Source of the DNA: Methanolinea sp. SDB | GTDB taxonomy: Archaea > Halobacteriota > Methanomicrobia > Methanomicrobiales > Methanospirillaceae | Assembly: GCA_001412335.1 (NCBI GenBank) | Contig: LKUF01000279.1 | Location: 1 to 8,105 of the forward strand | DNA length: 8,105 nucleotides | Direction: 5' to 3' | Shown here: positions 1 to 5,813 of the stretch, piece by piece | How positions within the stretch are numbered: the first letter of the stretch is position 1 | How the letters are laid out: every line of letters starts with the position of its first letter | Made by a program: the position numbers and the translations under genes | The notes under the pieces: model-generated | What the model was told of the DNA's origin: nothing | What the model saw: the letters and a program-made list of their open reading frames with translations, nothing else | Database searches by the model: none

Positions 1-668
1 TCTTCTCGGGAAAGGTCGTGATCGCCGAGACACGGCCGGAACACGTGGACCGTAACCGGGTTGCCGGGTTCGTATCCCACCTCGACTCCGCGAGATGGGA
101 GACGCCGCTCTATGTCGCCATAGGCCTTGAGACCACGAACGATTTCATCCGGGAGAAATGCATCGACAAGGGCTTTTCCATGGCGCAGTTCCAATCCGCG
201 GCAGAGGAGGCCTCCAGGGGCGGCGCAGGCATAAAGGCCTACCTCCTCATGAAACCGCCCTTCCTCACGGAGAGCGAGGCAATATCGGATATGAAGAGTT
301 CGATTCAGGCGATCGCAGGGACCGTGGACATGATATCCATGAACCCCTGCACCGTTCAGCGCAACACCGAGGTCGAGCGGCTCTGGAAGCAGGGGGCATA
401 CCGTCCACCCTACCTGTGGAGCGTGCTCGAGGTCCTCCGTGATTCTCCGGTGTACGTGGGCTGTGACCCTGTCGGCGGGGGACATGCCCGTGGTCCGCAC
501 AACTGCGGCACCTGCGACTACGATATCGTGAAAGGTATCCGCGACTATTCGCTCTCGAATGATCACGCCCTCCTTGACAGTCTCTTCCATACCAGCTGTC
601 ACTGCAAAAAAGAGTGGGAGACTATATTATCGCTTGAGAAGCCCTACTGCATGCCCCTGACACGGTAA
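1..668 (+). CDS. raSEA: Archaeosine biosynthesis radical SAM protein RaSEA, C-terminal part (5' end outside window)
   Basis: RaSEA works with ArcS to turn the lysine-modified preQ0 base at position 15 of tRNA into archaeosine by a radical-SAM step. The frame is open from base 3, before the first in-window start (GTG at 18), and begins FSGKVVIAETRPEHV, which is internal radical-SAM barrel sequence, so the gene is cut by the window edge. The N-terminal CxxxCxxC cluster motif is therefore not visible. Family-typical stretches are seen: a 'SMNPCTVQRNTEVERLW' block followed by YRPPYLWSVLEVL, a 'GPHNCGTC' cysteine pair (Cys codons at 504 and 513) and a second pair SCHC (597 and 603) near the C-terminus. 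These paired cysteines fit the C-terminal part of COG1244 proteins. The gene ends 121 bases from the convergent minus-strand gene. The assignment is from motif recognition; a general COG1244 radical SAM protein is the fallback call. Confidence 0.85.
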   Translation, partial: FSGKVVIAETRPEHVDRNRVAGFVSHLDSARWETPLYVAIGLETTNDFIREKCIDKGFSMAQFQSAAEEASRGGAGIKAYLLMKPPFLTESEAISDMKSSIQAIAGTVDMISMNPCTVQRNTEVERLWKQGAYRPPYLWSVLEVLRDSPVYVGCDPVGGGHARGPHNCGTCDYDIVKGIRDYSLSNDHALLDSLFHTSCHCKKEWETILSLEKPYCMPLTR

Positions 669-789
669 GGCATGTCTTTTCACTGGGGATAAAAATTCAT
701 TTTTTCCTATACCAGAAAAACCTTTTACATCAGCAGATCCGGGTCATTAACAGGCTTTCCGGGGCAGGAACTGTCAACGGCACTTCGCA
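669..789. terminator. Convergent terminator spacer between raSEA and the ornithine cyclodeaminase gene
   Basis: The spacer between two converging genes has a T6 run on the plus strand (700-705), about 35 bases after the raSEA stop. It also has A5 runs at 691-695 and 716-720, which read as T5 on the minus strand. Archaeal RNA polymerase terminates at T-rich stretches without needing a strong hairpin, so each run could serve one of the genes. I see no strong stem here and no gene. Confidence 0.5.
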
Positions 790-2052
790 TCAAGCGACAG
801 GTTCTGCCTCTTCGCAGACAAATTGTTCCTCGCTCTGCAGATCGAGCTGCTTTTCAAGCAGGGGGAGGAATGTCCCGGCATCGCTTACCACGCCAATGGC
901 CTGCATGGTTCCGCGATCCATCAGCTTGGTGACCGACGAGGGGTTGATATCGACACAGATGGTCTTGACATAGGAGGGAAGGCAGTTGCCAACCGCCACC
1001 GAATGAAGGAGCGTTGCGACCATCAGGACCATCCCCAGTCCCTCGATGTGCTCACGCATCCTGTCCTGGGCCACCATCGCGTCTGTGATGACGTCGGGCA
1101 GTGGCCCGTCATCCCGGATCGATCCCGCGAGGATGAAGGGGACGTTATTCATGATACACTCGTACATGATGCCCCCGGTGATGGTCCCGTCCTCGACGGC
1201 TTTCCGTATCGAACCTGCCCGCATGACCTCGCTGATGGCATAGATGTGGTGTTTATGGCCGCCTGTTACCGGTTTTCCCGTGCTGATATCCATCCCAAGC
1301 GACGTCCCGAAGAGGTTGTATTCTATATCATGGGTGGCGAGCGCATTTCCCGCGAAGAGGACGTCAATGTAGCCCTTCCTGATGATTGCTGCCAGTGCAT
1401 GGGCGGCACCCGTGTGGATAATGGCCGGGCCGCCGACAAGACCGATCTTCCCACCGTTCTTCCTGACTTCGAGTATCTCGGTTGCAATCCTGGCAATGAT
1501 GGTCTCACTCGGTCTCTCAGGAGATACGGTGCCGTGCATGAACTCGAAGCTCGATACCTTCCGGGGCCTGGCAGGTGGATCGACACGAACCCCGTCTTCT
1601 CCCACCACCACGAGGTTTCCCTTCTTCAGCTTGGAGAGCGGGATACATTGGGCTTCCCTCTTTGCAGGGTCAATTACAATTAAGCAATCCATCTCGATAT
1701 GCTGGACCGGAAGCCATGAACCCTGGTATTTCACAAACGTTGGGTGATGCGTGGTTGAATAGAAGCCCTTGGGGACGATCATGTCTCCTTCGGCAGGGAC
1801 CACCTCGACATCGCTGACCTCGACAAGGTGTGCCCCGTACCGGTGGATCTCCGACAGGATTGCGGCCGATTGAGCTTCGCTATCAGCATTGACCCTGATA
1901 CGCGCATAGCTCGGATCGGTCTTCTTCTTCCCCACATCAAAGACGATAATCTCGAAATTTCCCCCCATATCCATGATTTTATCGAATACTTTCGTCATGA
2001 TGCCGGAGTCGATGATATGTCCCTCGAGCTCCACTTCCCTGGAAACCTGCAT
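790..2052 (-). CDS. NAD-dependent ornithine cyclodeaminase family protein (TIGR00300, LOR/SDH-like)
   Basis: Members of this family are related to the LOR/SDH domain and to the C-terminal domain of cyanobacterial ArgZ/AgrE. In methanogens they are assigned as ornithine cyclodeaminase, which makes L-proline and ammonia from L-ornithine with NAD as cofactor. The protein is 420 residues. The N-terminal part (about 1-100) starts with SREVELEGHIIDSGI; the C-terminal dinucleotide-binding part has GGPAIIHTGA (207-216), GNALATHDIE (235-244), GHKHHIYAI (265-273), RDDGPLPD (313-320) and CVDINPSSVTKLMDRG (366-381). I chose the ATG at 2052 because family members begin just before REVELEGH. An in-frame ATG at 2079 is possible, and the frame stays open upstream to about 2478, but that part overlaps cobY and has no family similarity. 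The last 15 residues are acidic and probably a variable tail. Cytosolic. It lies 161 bases after cobY, so it may share that transcript or have its own promoter. The specific substrate is inferred from the family. Confidence 0.82.
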   Translation of the reverse strand: MQVSREVELEGHIIDSGIMTKVFDKIMDMGGNFEIIVFDVGKKKTDPSYARIRVNADSEAQSAAILSEIHRYGAHLVEVSDVEVVPAEGDMIVPKGFYSTTHHPTFVKYQGSWLPVQHIEMDCLIVIDPAKREAQCIPLSKLKKGNLVVVGEDGVRVDPPARPRKVSSFEFMHGTVSPERPSETIIARIATEILEVRKNGGKIGLVGGPAIIHTGAAHALAAIIRKGYIDVLFAGNALATHDIEYNLFGTSLGMDISTGKPVTGGHKHHIYAISEVMRAGSIRKAVEDGTITGGIMYECIMNNVPFILAGSIRDDGPLPDVITDAMVAQDRMREHIEGLGMVLMVATLLHSVAVGNCLPSYVKTICVDINPSSVTKLMDRGTMQAIGVVSDAGTFLPLLEKQLDLQSEEQFVCEEAEPVA

Positions 2053-2136
2053 AGGTGTAGAGATCGGTGATGATACCATAATATTGTTTCGAGAAAATGA
2101 AGGGAGATATGGACAGGTATCCGTATTTTCAGTCAG

Positions 2137-2144
2137 GATAAACA
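2137..2144 (-). promoter_or_regulatory. Weak TATA-like element upstream of the ornithine cyclodeaminase gene
   Basis: In the 161-base gap between cobY and the gene ending at 790, the minus strand reads ATAAGTTGTTTATCC. Its TTTAT core could be a TATA box placing transcription start near 2112-2116, with a leader of about 60 bases to the ATG at 2052. The match is poor, and read-through from cobY is equally possible. I see no Shine-Dalgarno before the ATG at 2052 or the one at 2079, and no gene in the gap. Confidence 0.22.
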
Positions 2145-2213
2145 ACTTATTCCCGGTAACAGGCGCCGCCGGCCCAACCACTGGATACTCTCTCACGCGG
2201 GATAGTCTCCCAA

Positions 2214-2804
2214 TCAGCCCTCCAGGAACTGCCGGACCCTGGTGAGTTCCTCCCGTGTATTGATATTGAATGCCAGTCGGCGGTCCCTTACAAGGACCTG
2301 GATTTCGTCCTGCGGGACAGTGATCCGGGAGCCGTTCAGGATATTGATTCCTGCCGGGCATGCGTCGATTCCATCCACTTTCTCGACATATGATGCCCGG
2401 CACCCGTTCCTGTCGAAGAAGGAGAGAGGGACCCAGACCGAACAGGCGTCCCTGCCTGATGCAATATACTGCTCCCATATATCTGTAATAATTCCGGGCA
2501 CGATACAGGGGATATCGGAGACAGAGGTAAAGACCGGGGCCGTCTCCCCGAGAGCCTCCACCGTCTCGATGATGTCCTCCACGTATCCTGTTCCTGAAGC
2601 GGCATAATGGAGGATGTCATGAGCCCGGCACCAGTTCAGGGTAAACGGTGTCCGTGGCGAGAGGACAACAACGACCTCGCAGCCGGCCGTCTCGAAGGCG
2701 GCTATAATCCGGGCGATCATGGGAACGCCGTCCACCATCACGAGCGGTTTCTCCCCAAGCGACAACCTGCTCCCTGATCCGCCGGCAAGAATCAATGCAC
2801 GCAC
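2214..2804 (-). CDS. cobY: GTP:adenosylcobinamide-phosphate guanylyltransferase CobY
   Basis: CobY is the archaeal, non-homologous replacement for bacterial CobU guanylyltransferase. It transfers GMP from GTP to adenosylcobinamide phosphate, giving AdoCbi-GDP for joining to the lower ligand. The 196-residue length is right for the family. The N-terminal nucleotidyltransferase signature LAGGSGSRL (6-14) is followed by EKPL (18-21), the nucleotide-binding loop of the GT-A/NTP-transferase fold. SDIP (96-99) is the metal-binding acidic motif, and GINILNG (152-158) and NINTREEL (180-187) are typical of this group of guanylyltransferases. No kinase domain is present, as expected for CobY. The start is a GTG at 2804 inside the end of cobD, overlapping it by 13 bases; GAGG about ten bases upstream, within cobD, can serve as ribosome binding site. 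This indicates translational coupling with cobD. A MobA/MobB-type molybdenum cofactor transferase is the alternative, made unlikely by the cobD context. Confidence 0.9.
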   Translation of the reverse strand: MRALILAGGSGSRLSLGEKPLVMVDGVPMIARIIAAFETAGCEVVVVLSPRTPFTLNWCRAHDILHYAASGTGYVEDIIETVEALGETAPVFTSVSDIPCIVPGIITDIWEQYIASGRDACSVWVPLSFFDRNGCRASYVEKVDGIDACPAGINILNGSRITVPQDEIQVLVRDRRLAFNINTREELTRVRQFLEG

Positions 2805-3817
2805 GTTGAAAACGCCTCTACCAGTCTCATGTTTTCATCGTGCGTTCTCACCGCTACCCGGATACAGCTGGGAAGACCAAACGAGTGGCAGTCGCGGACC
2901 AGGATACCTTCCGCTTCAAACCTGGCGCAGATCCCGGTAACGTCGCGGCCAAGATCGAGAAGGAGGAAGTTGACAGAGGACGGAAAGATCTTTGTGCAAT
3001 GCCCGGCCAGGGCATCACAGAGCCATTCCCTCTCCTTCCTGATATATGCCCGGGACGCTTCGAGGTCGGCATAATGCCGGAATGCCTCGAATGCGACCTC
3101 TTCTGCAAACGAGTTCACGGTCCATGGAGGACGCATGGCCTCCATCCTCTCGATAAGGTCCGGGTCCCCAAAACCATAGCCAAACCGTATTCCCGGAACC
3201 GAGAAGCTCTTGGTCAGCGACCTCATCACGAAGAGATGAGAGTCCGGGTGCTCCACCATGCTCTGTGCCGGATCCGATAGCTCAATGAATGCCTCGTCCA
3301 GAAAGAGGATGCGTCCGTTCCGGCGGCATTCATCGGCGTATAGCTCTAAAAACTCCCTGGACCGTATCTCGCCGGTCGGGTTGTTGGGGTTGCAGAGGAA
3401 TGAGACGGTCGCTTCGCTCTCCTTCTCTGTGACCCCTGCCCCGGCGAGAGTCGCAGAGAATTCGTACTCTCCAAACGTCGGTTGATGGATATATGCACGA
3501 TACGCATCGGAGAGCACAGACGCGCAAAAGACACGGATTATCTCGACCGAGCCGTTGCCCACGGTTATCTCCTCGGGTTTCCGGTTGAATAAACGGGCTA
3601 TTTCTGATTTCAGGGCAAAATAACTGTCGTCAGGGTAATAGCCCAGGCTTTCTGCATCAAATTTCATCTCGAGTTTCGGGGGCAGGGGGTTTAAGTTGGC
3701 ACTGAAATCGAGGATGCCGGAATGTCTCTCCTCCATGACTCTTTTTACTTTTCCACCGTGTATTACCTTTTTCACACTATTCCGGCTCAATCCATCAGCC
3801 CCGTATTTCTTTTTCAA
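2792..3817 (-). CDS. cobD: L-threonine-O-3-phosphate decarboxylase CobD (histidinol-phosphate aminotransferase-like)
   Basis: This PLP enzyme decarboxylates threonine phosphate to (R)-1-amino-2-propanol phosphate, the linker joined to cobyric acid by CbiB to give cobinamide phosphate. That is the substrate of CobY encoded next to it. It has fold-type I aminotransferase features: HGGK (20-23) and ILDFSANLNPLPP (35-47), the N-terminal signature that separates CobD from HisC; GNGSVEII (87-94) at the PLP phosphate; NPNNPTG (143-149); LDEAF (173-177) with the Asp that pairs with the pyridine nitrogen; SLTKSF with K203 as Schiff-base lysine; and IRVAVR (319-324) with the carboxylate-binding Arg. 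Length of 341 residues is normal. The first in-frame start is TTG (3817). A GTG at 3775 gives VKKVIHGGK and a more usual CobD N-terminus (327 residues); neither has a clear Shine-Dalgarno. HisC is the alternative call, disfavoured by the N-terminal signature and by the overlap with cobY. Confidence 0.85.
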   Translation of the reverse strand: MKKKYGADGLSRNSVKKVIHGGKVKRVMEERHSGILDFSANLNPLPPKLEMKFDAESLGYYPDDSYFALKSEIARLFNRKPEEITVGNGSVEIIRVFCASVLSDAYRAYIHQPTFGEYEFSATLAGAGVTEKESEATVSFLCNPNNPTGEIRSREFLELYADECRRNGRILFLDEAFIELSDPAQSMVEHPDSHLFVMRSLTKSFSVPGIRFGYGFGDPDLIERMEAMRPPWTVNSFAEEVAFEAFRHYADLEASRAYIRKEREWLCDALAGHCTKIFPSSVNFLLLDLGRDVTGICARFEAEGILVRDCHSFGLPSCIRVAVRTHDENMRLVEAFSTCVH

Positions 3818-3834
3818 TACTTGTCCGGGCTTTC

Positions 3835-3842
3835 ATAAATAA
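3835..3842 (-). promoter_or_regulatory. Candidate TATA box for the cobD-cobY transcript
   Basis: On the minus strand this reads TTATTTAT. Spacing of about 25 bases would start transcription near 3812-3814. That is inside the codons after the TTG at 3817 and so would favour the GTG at 3775 as the true cobD start, with a leader of about 38 bases. The stronger and nearly symmetric ATATATATA at 3874-3882 could also fire leftward, starting near 3851 and allowing the TTG start. The sequence alone cannot settle this. Confidence 0.35.
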
Positions 3843-3851
3843 CCGCATACA

Positions 3852-3870
3852 TTCCCGGCCAATCCGGGAA
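3852..3870. promoter_or_regulatory. Perfect 7+7 palindrome between the divergent cobD and cdrS-ftsZ2 promoters
   Basis: TTCCCGG and CCGGGAA form perfect inverted arms around a 5-base centre (CCAAT). The right arm ends three bases before the ATATATATA box of the plus-strand promoter, so it covers the purine-rich BRE position where TFB would bind. On the other side it lies just upstream of the candidate cobD TATA. This is where a dimeric repressor or activator could act on both promoters. The binding protein is unknown. Confidence 0.45.
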
Positions 3871-3873
3871 AAG

Positions 3874-3882
3874 ATATATATA
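3874..3882 (+). promoter_or_regulatory. TATA box of the cdrS-ftsZ2 operon
   Basis: ATATATATA preceded by the purine-rich GGGAAAAG is a good archaeal BRE/TATA pair and the strongest promoter-like element in the window. Usual spacing puts transcription start near 3903-3906, giving an untranslated leader of roughly 85 bases before the cdrS ATG at 3991. The predicted start falls on the edge of a palindrome (3906-3920), and the GACA/TGTC array lies within the leader. Confidence 0.65.
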
Positions 3883-3905
3883 GAATAATGTGTAAGTAGG
3901 ATTCA

Positions 3906-3920
3906 TCTGATTAAGTCAGA
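3906..3920. promoter_or_regulatory. TCTGA-N5-TCAGA palindrome at the predicted transcription start
   Basis: TCTGA and TCAGA are perfect inverted arms around TTAAG. The right side reads GTCAGAC (3915-3921), the same core found in the tandem array downstream. Its spacing from the first array copy of GTCAGAC (3948) is 33 bases, three times the 11-bp period of the array. It may be an outlying copy of the same operator placed over the start of transcription. Confidence 0.4.
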
Positions 3921-3940
3921 CGGAAGGTTGCTCAATGACT

Positions 3941-3973
3941 GACAATTGTCAGACAAATGTCAGACATATGTCA
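3941..3973. promoter_or_regulatory. Three tandem 11-bp GACA-NN-TGTC-A palindromes, putative RHH operator array
   Basis: Units at 3941-3951 (centre AT), 3952-3962 (centre AA) and 3963-3973 (centre TA) follow one another without a gap. In each, GACA and TGTC are inverted half-sites. A degenerate half (TGAC at 3936-3939) extends the pattern leftward at the same period. Eleven bases is close to one helical turn, so bound dimers would line up on one face of the DNA, as known for RHH repressors such as MetJ, Omega and CopG. The array ends 17 bases before the ATG of the RHH gene cdrS, which makes autoregulation the simplest reading. It lies downstream of the predicted transcription start, so repression would be by roadblock, unless a second promoter exists. 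Confidence 0.6.
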
Positions 3974-3990
3974 GATTTCAGGAAACAGAA

Positions 3991-4167
3991 ATGAAACGAA
4001 TAACACTCAGACTACCTGACCAGCAGATCGAACTTCTCGAACAGATGGTGGAGGCGGGGGAGTTTCCAACCATCTCCGAAGCAGTCCGTGATGCGGTCCG
4101 CCAACTCATAGAAAGACGAGCAGGTCGTGTCCTGAAAGAGAGTGACCAGGTTTCATTCAAGGTTTAG
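3991..4167 (+). CDS. cdrS: CdrS-like ribbon-helix-helix transcriptional regulator
   Basis: A 58-residue MetJ/Arc/CopG-type DNA-binding protein. The N-terminal strand KRITLRLP (2-9) would pair in the dimer to form the DNA-reading ribbon. Helix 1 covers about 10-22, followed by GEFPTISEAVRDAVRQLIERR (23-43), the turn and helix 2. The RITLR(I/L)P...GEFP..SEA(I/V)R.AVR pattern closely resembles CdrS of haloarchaea, a short RHH protein encoded directly before ftsZ2 that controls cell-division genes. The same gene order is present here. I chose the ATG at 3991: upstream in-frame TTG at 3946 would translate the operator repeats and lacks a ribosome site, whereas AGGA at 3980-3983 precedes 3991. The stop codon overlaps the Shine-Dalgarno of ftsZ2, so the genes are co-transcribed and probably translationally coupled. 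Function by orthology is inferred; RHH fold is clear. Confidence 0.85.
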   Translation: MKRITLRLPDQQIELLEQMVEAGEFPTISEAVRDAVRQLIERRAGRVLKESDQVSFKV

Positions 4168-4172
4168 GAGGG
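4167..4172 (+). promoter_or_regulatory. Strong Shine-Dalgarno of ftsZ2 overlapping the cdrS stop codon
   Basis: GGAGGG lies 7 bases before the ftsZ2 ATG (4180) and shares the last base of the cdrS TAG. Terminating ribosomes would sit on it, which fits coupled translation of regulator and tubulin. It is the best ribosome site in the window. Confidence 0.8.
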
Positions 4173-4179
4173 TTAAACC

Positions 4180-5334
4180 ATGCAGAGTATTATCAATGAA
4201 GCGTTGAAAAACGCAGAAATTGAAAAGGAAATGAAGAACCCATCGAGCATGCTCGATGACGACTTCATCGGCCAGCCTCGCATCGTCATCATTGGATGCG
4301 GAGGTGCCGGGAACAACACCGTCAACCGGTTGCACCACATGGGTGTCTCCGGTGCGGAGACCATCGCCATCAACACCGACAAGCAGCACCTGGACATGAT
4401 CCAGGCTGACAAGAGAGTCCTCGTCGGTAAATCCCTGACAAAGGGCCTCGGTGCGGGCGGTTATCCGGACGTTGGGAAGAGAGCAGCCGAGATGGCCAGG
4501 CCAACCCTGGAGGCTCTCCTTGAGTCTGCAGATCTCTGTTTCATCACCGCAGGTATGGGTGGCGGAACAGGCACCGGCACTGCTCCTGTCGTCGCACAGA
4601 TCGCCAGGGAGCAGGGAGCAATCGTCGTCGGTATGGTCAGCTACCCCTTCCAGGTAGAGAAAGCCCGCCTTATCCGGGCAGAAGAGGGTCTCGAATCACT
4701 GGCCCAGGCGGCAGACTCCGTGATCGTCCTCGATAACAACAGGCTCAAAAATTTTGTGCCCAACCTCCCGCTCGGACAGGCATTCTCAGTGATGGATCAA
4801 CTGATCGGAGAGACAGTCAAGGGAATCAGTGAGACCATAACCGAGCCTTCACTGATCAACATTGACTACGCCGACGTCAGGGCGATCATGAGCAAGGGAG
4901 GGGTAGCCGTCATGCTTGTCGGTGAGAGCAAACAGCAGAACAAGGCCGAGAGCGTTGTCCGCGAATGCTTAAGCAACCCGATGCTCGACATCGATTACCG
5001 CGGTGCAACCGGCGGACTGATCCACATCACCGGCGGAAGCGACCTGACACTACAGGACGCCGAAGAGATCGCCTCATCCCTGACCTACGAACTCGACCCC
5101 CATGCCGATGTCATCTGGGGGGCCCGGGTTCGCAATGAGATGGAGGGTAAGGTGCGCGTCATGGCCATCATGACGGGTGTCCAGAGTGGAAAGATACTGG
5201 GGACAAGAAGCTCCTACAAGTCGGTCCTCGAAGAGATCGAGACCAAGACATCGCACCCCAGGGCACCGCTACTTCCAAAGAGGAAGGCGCGTGAATTTAC
5301 AAGCGGAGGAAATTTACTGGAATGGGTAGGGTAA
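4180..5334 (+). CDS. ftsZ2: Cell division GTPase FtsZ2 (tubulin superfamily)
   Basis: FtsZ polymerises with GTP at mid-cell and organises archaeal division; FtsZ2 is the paralog linked to constriction in haloarchaea. The protein has 384 residues. The N-terminal leader starts MQSIINEALKNAE, much like haloarchaeal FtsZ2. GCGGAGNN (39-46) starts the GTP-binding domain, NTDKQ (65-69) and GKSLTKGLGAGG (83-94) follow, AGMGGGTGTGTAP (124-136) is the tubulin signature, and NIDYAD (227-232) is the synergy loop with the catalytic acidic residues that complete the neighbouring subunit's GTPase site. KVRVMAIMTGVQS closes the second domain. The roughly 45-residue tail is basic (LLPKRKAREF) and ends GGNLLEWVG, a likely partner-binding peptide. 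All catalytic motifs are intact. It is the second gene of the cdrS operon and is followed by a terminator. FtsZ is certain; assignment to the FtsZ2 branch rests on the N-terminus, the DYADVRAIMSKGGVAVMLVGE block and the cdrS neighbour. Confidence 0.96.
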   Translation: MQSIINEALKNAEIEKEMKNPSSMLDDDFIGQPRIVIIGCGGAGNNTVNRLHHMGVSGAETIAINTDKQHLDMIQADKRVLVGKSLTKGLGAGGYPDVGKRAAEMARPTLEALLESADLCFITAGMGGGTGTGTAPVVAQIAREQGAIVVGMVSYPFQVEKARLIRAEEGLESLAQAADSVIVLDNNRLKNFVPNLPLGQAFSVMDQLIGETVKGISETITEPSLINIDYADVRAIMSKGGVAVMLVGESKQQNKAESVVRECLSNPMLDIDYRGATGGLIHITGGSDLTLQDAEEIASSLTYELDPHADVIWGARVRNEMEGKVRVMAIMTGVQSGKILGTRSSYKSVLEEIETKTSHPRAPLLPKRKAREFTSGGNLLEWVG

Positions 5335-5399
5335 AGTAAGTCATTTGCGTTATTTCGCACACACCTTGATTCACAACTGCGTCGGTAAAGTGCCACCAA

Positions 5400-5651
5400 T
5401 CATTTGCCGATACAAAAACGCCATAAATCAGGTTTCGCCACCTGATTTTCTTTTTTTTCCGATCTCCCGAAATCCTTAATAGGATCCGTGTCTTCTACAT
5501 AATAGAAAATCTTTGGAATATCCCTCACGAAAGGAGTGCTGGTTTGAAGGGCGCCAGACACACCAAGATTTTCCGCACCCTTCTGGTACCGGGAGTTGAA
5601 CATAATGAACAGGCAGATGAACAAGGGCCAAAACACCCACAAATCCGGCAT
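5400..5651 (-). CDS. Possible small single-pass membrane protein, unknown function
   Basis: An 83-codon frame from ATG 5651 that I do not recognise. Residues 4-19 (LWVFWPLFICLFIMFN) would make one membrane helix, followed by SRYQKG and a polar tail rich in charged residues. The first half uses many G/C-ending codons (TTC, ATC, CTG, CGG, TAC, AAG), like the sure genes nearby; the last part is A-rich because it crosses the ftsZ2 terminator. The frame can be extended to a GTG at 5720. There is no clear Shine-Dalgarno before ATG 5651 and no obvious TATA box. It would run toward ftsZ2, convergently. It may be real, decayed or chance; the hydrophobic segment and the lack of any other gene in this 479-base gap are the reasons to list it. 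Confidence 0.3.
   Translation of the reverse strand: MPDLWVFWPLFICLFIMFNSRYQKGAENLGVSGALQTSTPFVRDIPKIFYYVEDTDPIKDFGRSEKKENQVAKPDLWRFCIGK
5425..5458 (+). terminator. Hairpin plus T8 terminator after ftsZ2
   Basis: AAATCAGG and CCTGATTT form a perfect 8-bp stem with an 8-base loop (5425-5448), followed by C and eight T residues (5451-5458). It lies 90 bases after the ftsZ2 stop and ends the cdrS-ftsZ2 transcript. It also overlaps the 3' end of a possible minus-strand gene. Confidence 0.75.
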
Positions 5652-5676
5652 ATCAGCTGGTGGCCGGCAATTCTCT

Positions 5677-5754
5677 TCATTGCATGGACTGATTTTGGCT
5701 GTTTTGGGTAGTATTACCACGCTTAATTTTCGTCCAATTCATGCTGTTTTTCAT
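5677..5754 (-). other. 25-codon micro-ORF with strong Shine-Dalgarno
   Basis: On the minus strand AGGAGTTGGAG (complement of 5760-5770) stands 5 bases before an ATG at 5754 that opens a 25-codon frame (MKNSMNWTKIKRGNTTQ...) ending at TGA 5677-5679. The peptide is hydrophilic and unrecognised. It ends 25 bases before the ATG at 5651 of the possible small membrane protein, so it could be a leader peptide or the old start of a broken gene. Chance cannot be excluded. Confidence 0.2.
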
Positions 5755-5813
5755 TTATTCTCCAACTCCTTTCTACCGGGTATCCGACCCGACCCTGTCG
5801 AGGATGGTAATGC

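Noticed and set aside
823..1683. 286-codon plus-strand frame opposite the ornithine cyclodeaminase gene
   Set aside because: It lies wholly antisense to a gene with clear family motifs; its composition (many His, Arg, Asp) is that of an antisense shadow.
2053..2478. In-frame N-terminal extension of the ornithine cyclodeaminase gene to a total of 562 codons
   Set aside because: It overlaps cobY on the same strand in another frame, has low-complexity Gly/Pro/Arg-rich content typical of a shadow frame, and family members start at the ATG at 2052.
3936..3975. CRISPR array
   Set aside because: The repeat period is 11 bases with no spacers; units are short palindromes, which fits a protein-binding array and not CRISPR.
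3946..3990. Upstream TTG start for the RHH regulator (15 extra residues)
   Set aside because: The added residues are just the translated operator repeats, no Shine-Dalgarno precedes the TTG, and RHH proteins of this kind start right before the first strand (KRITLRLP).
5580..5610. tRNA-like T-loop (GTTCAACTCCC on the minus strand)
   Set aside because: The flanks do not pair into a T-stem and I find no matching acceptor, D or anticodon arms around it.
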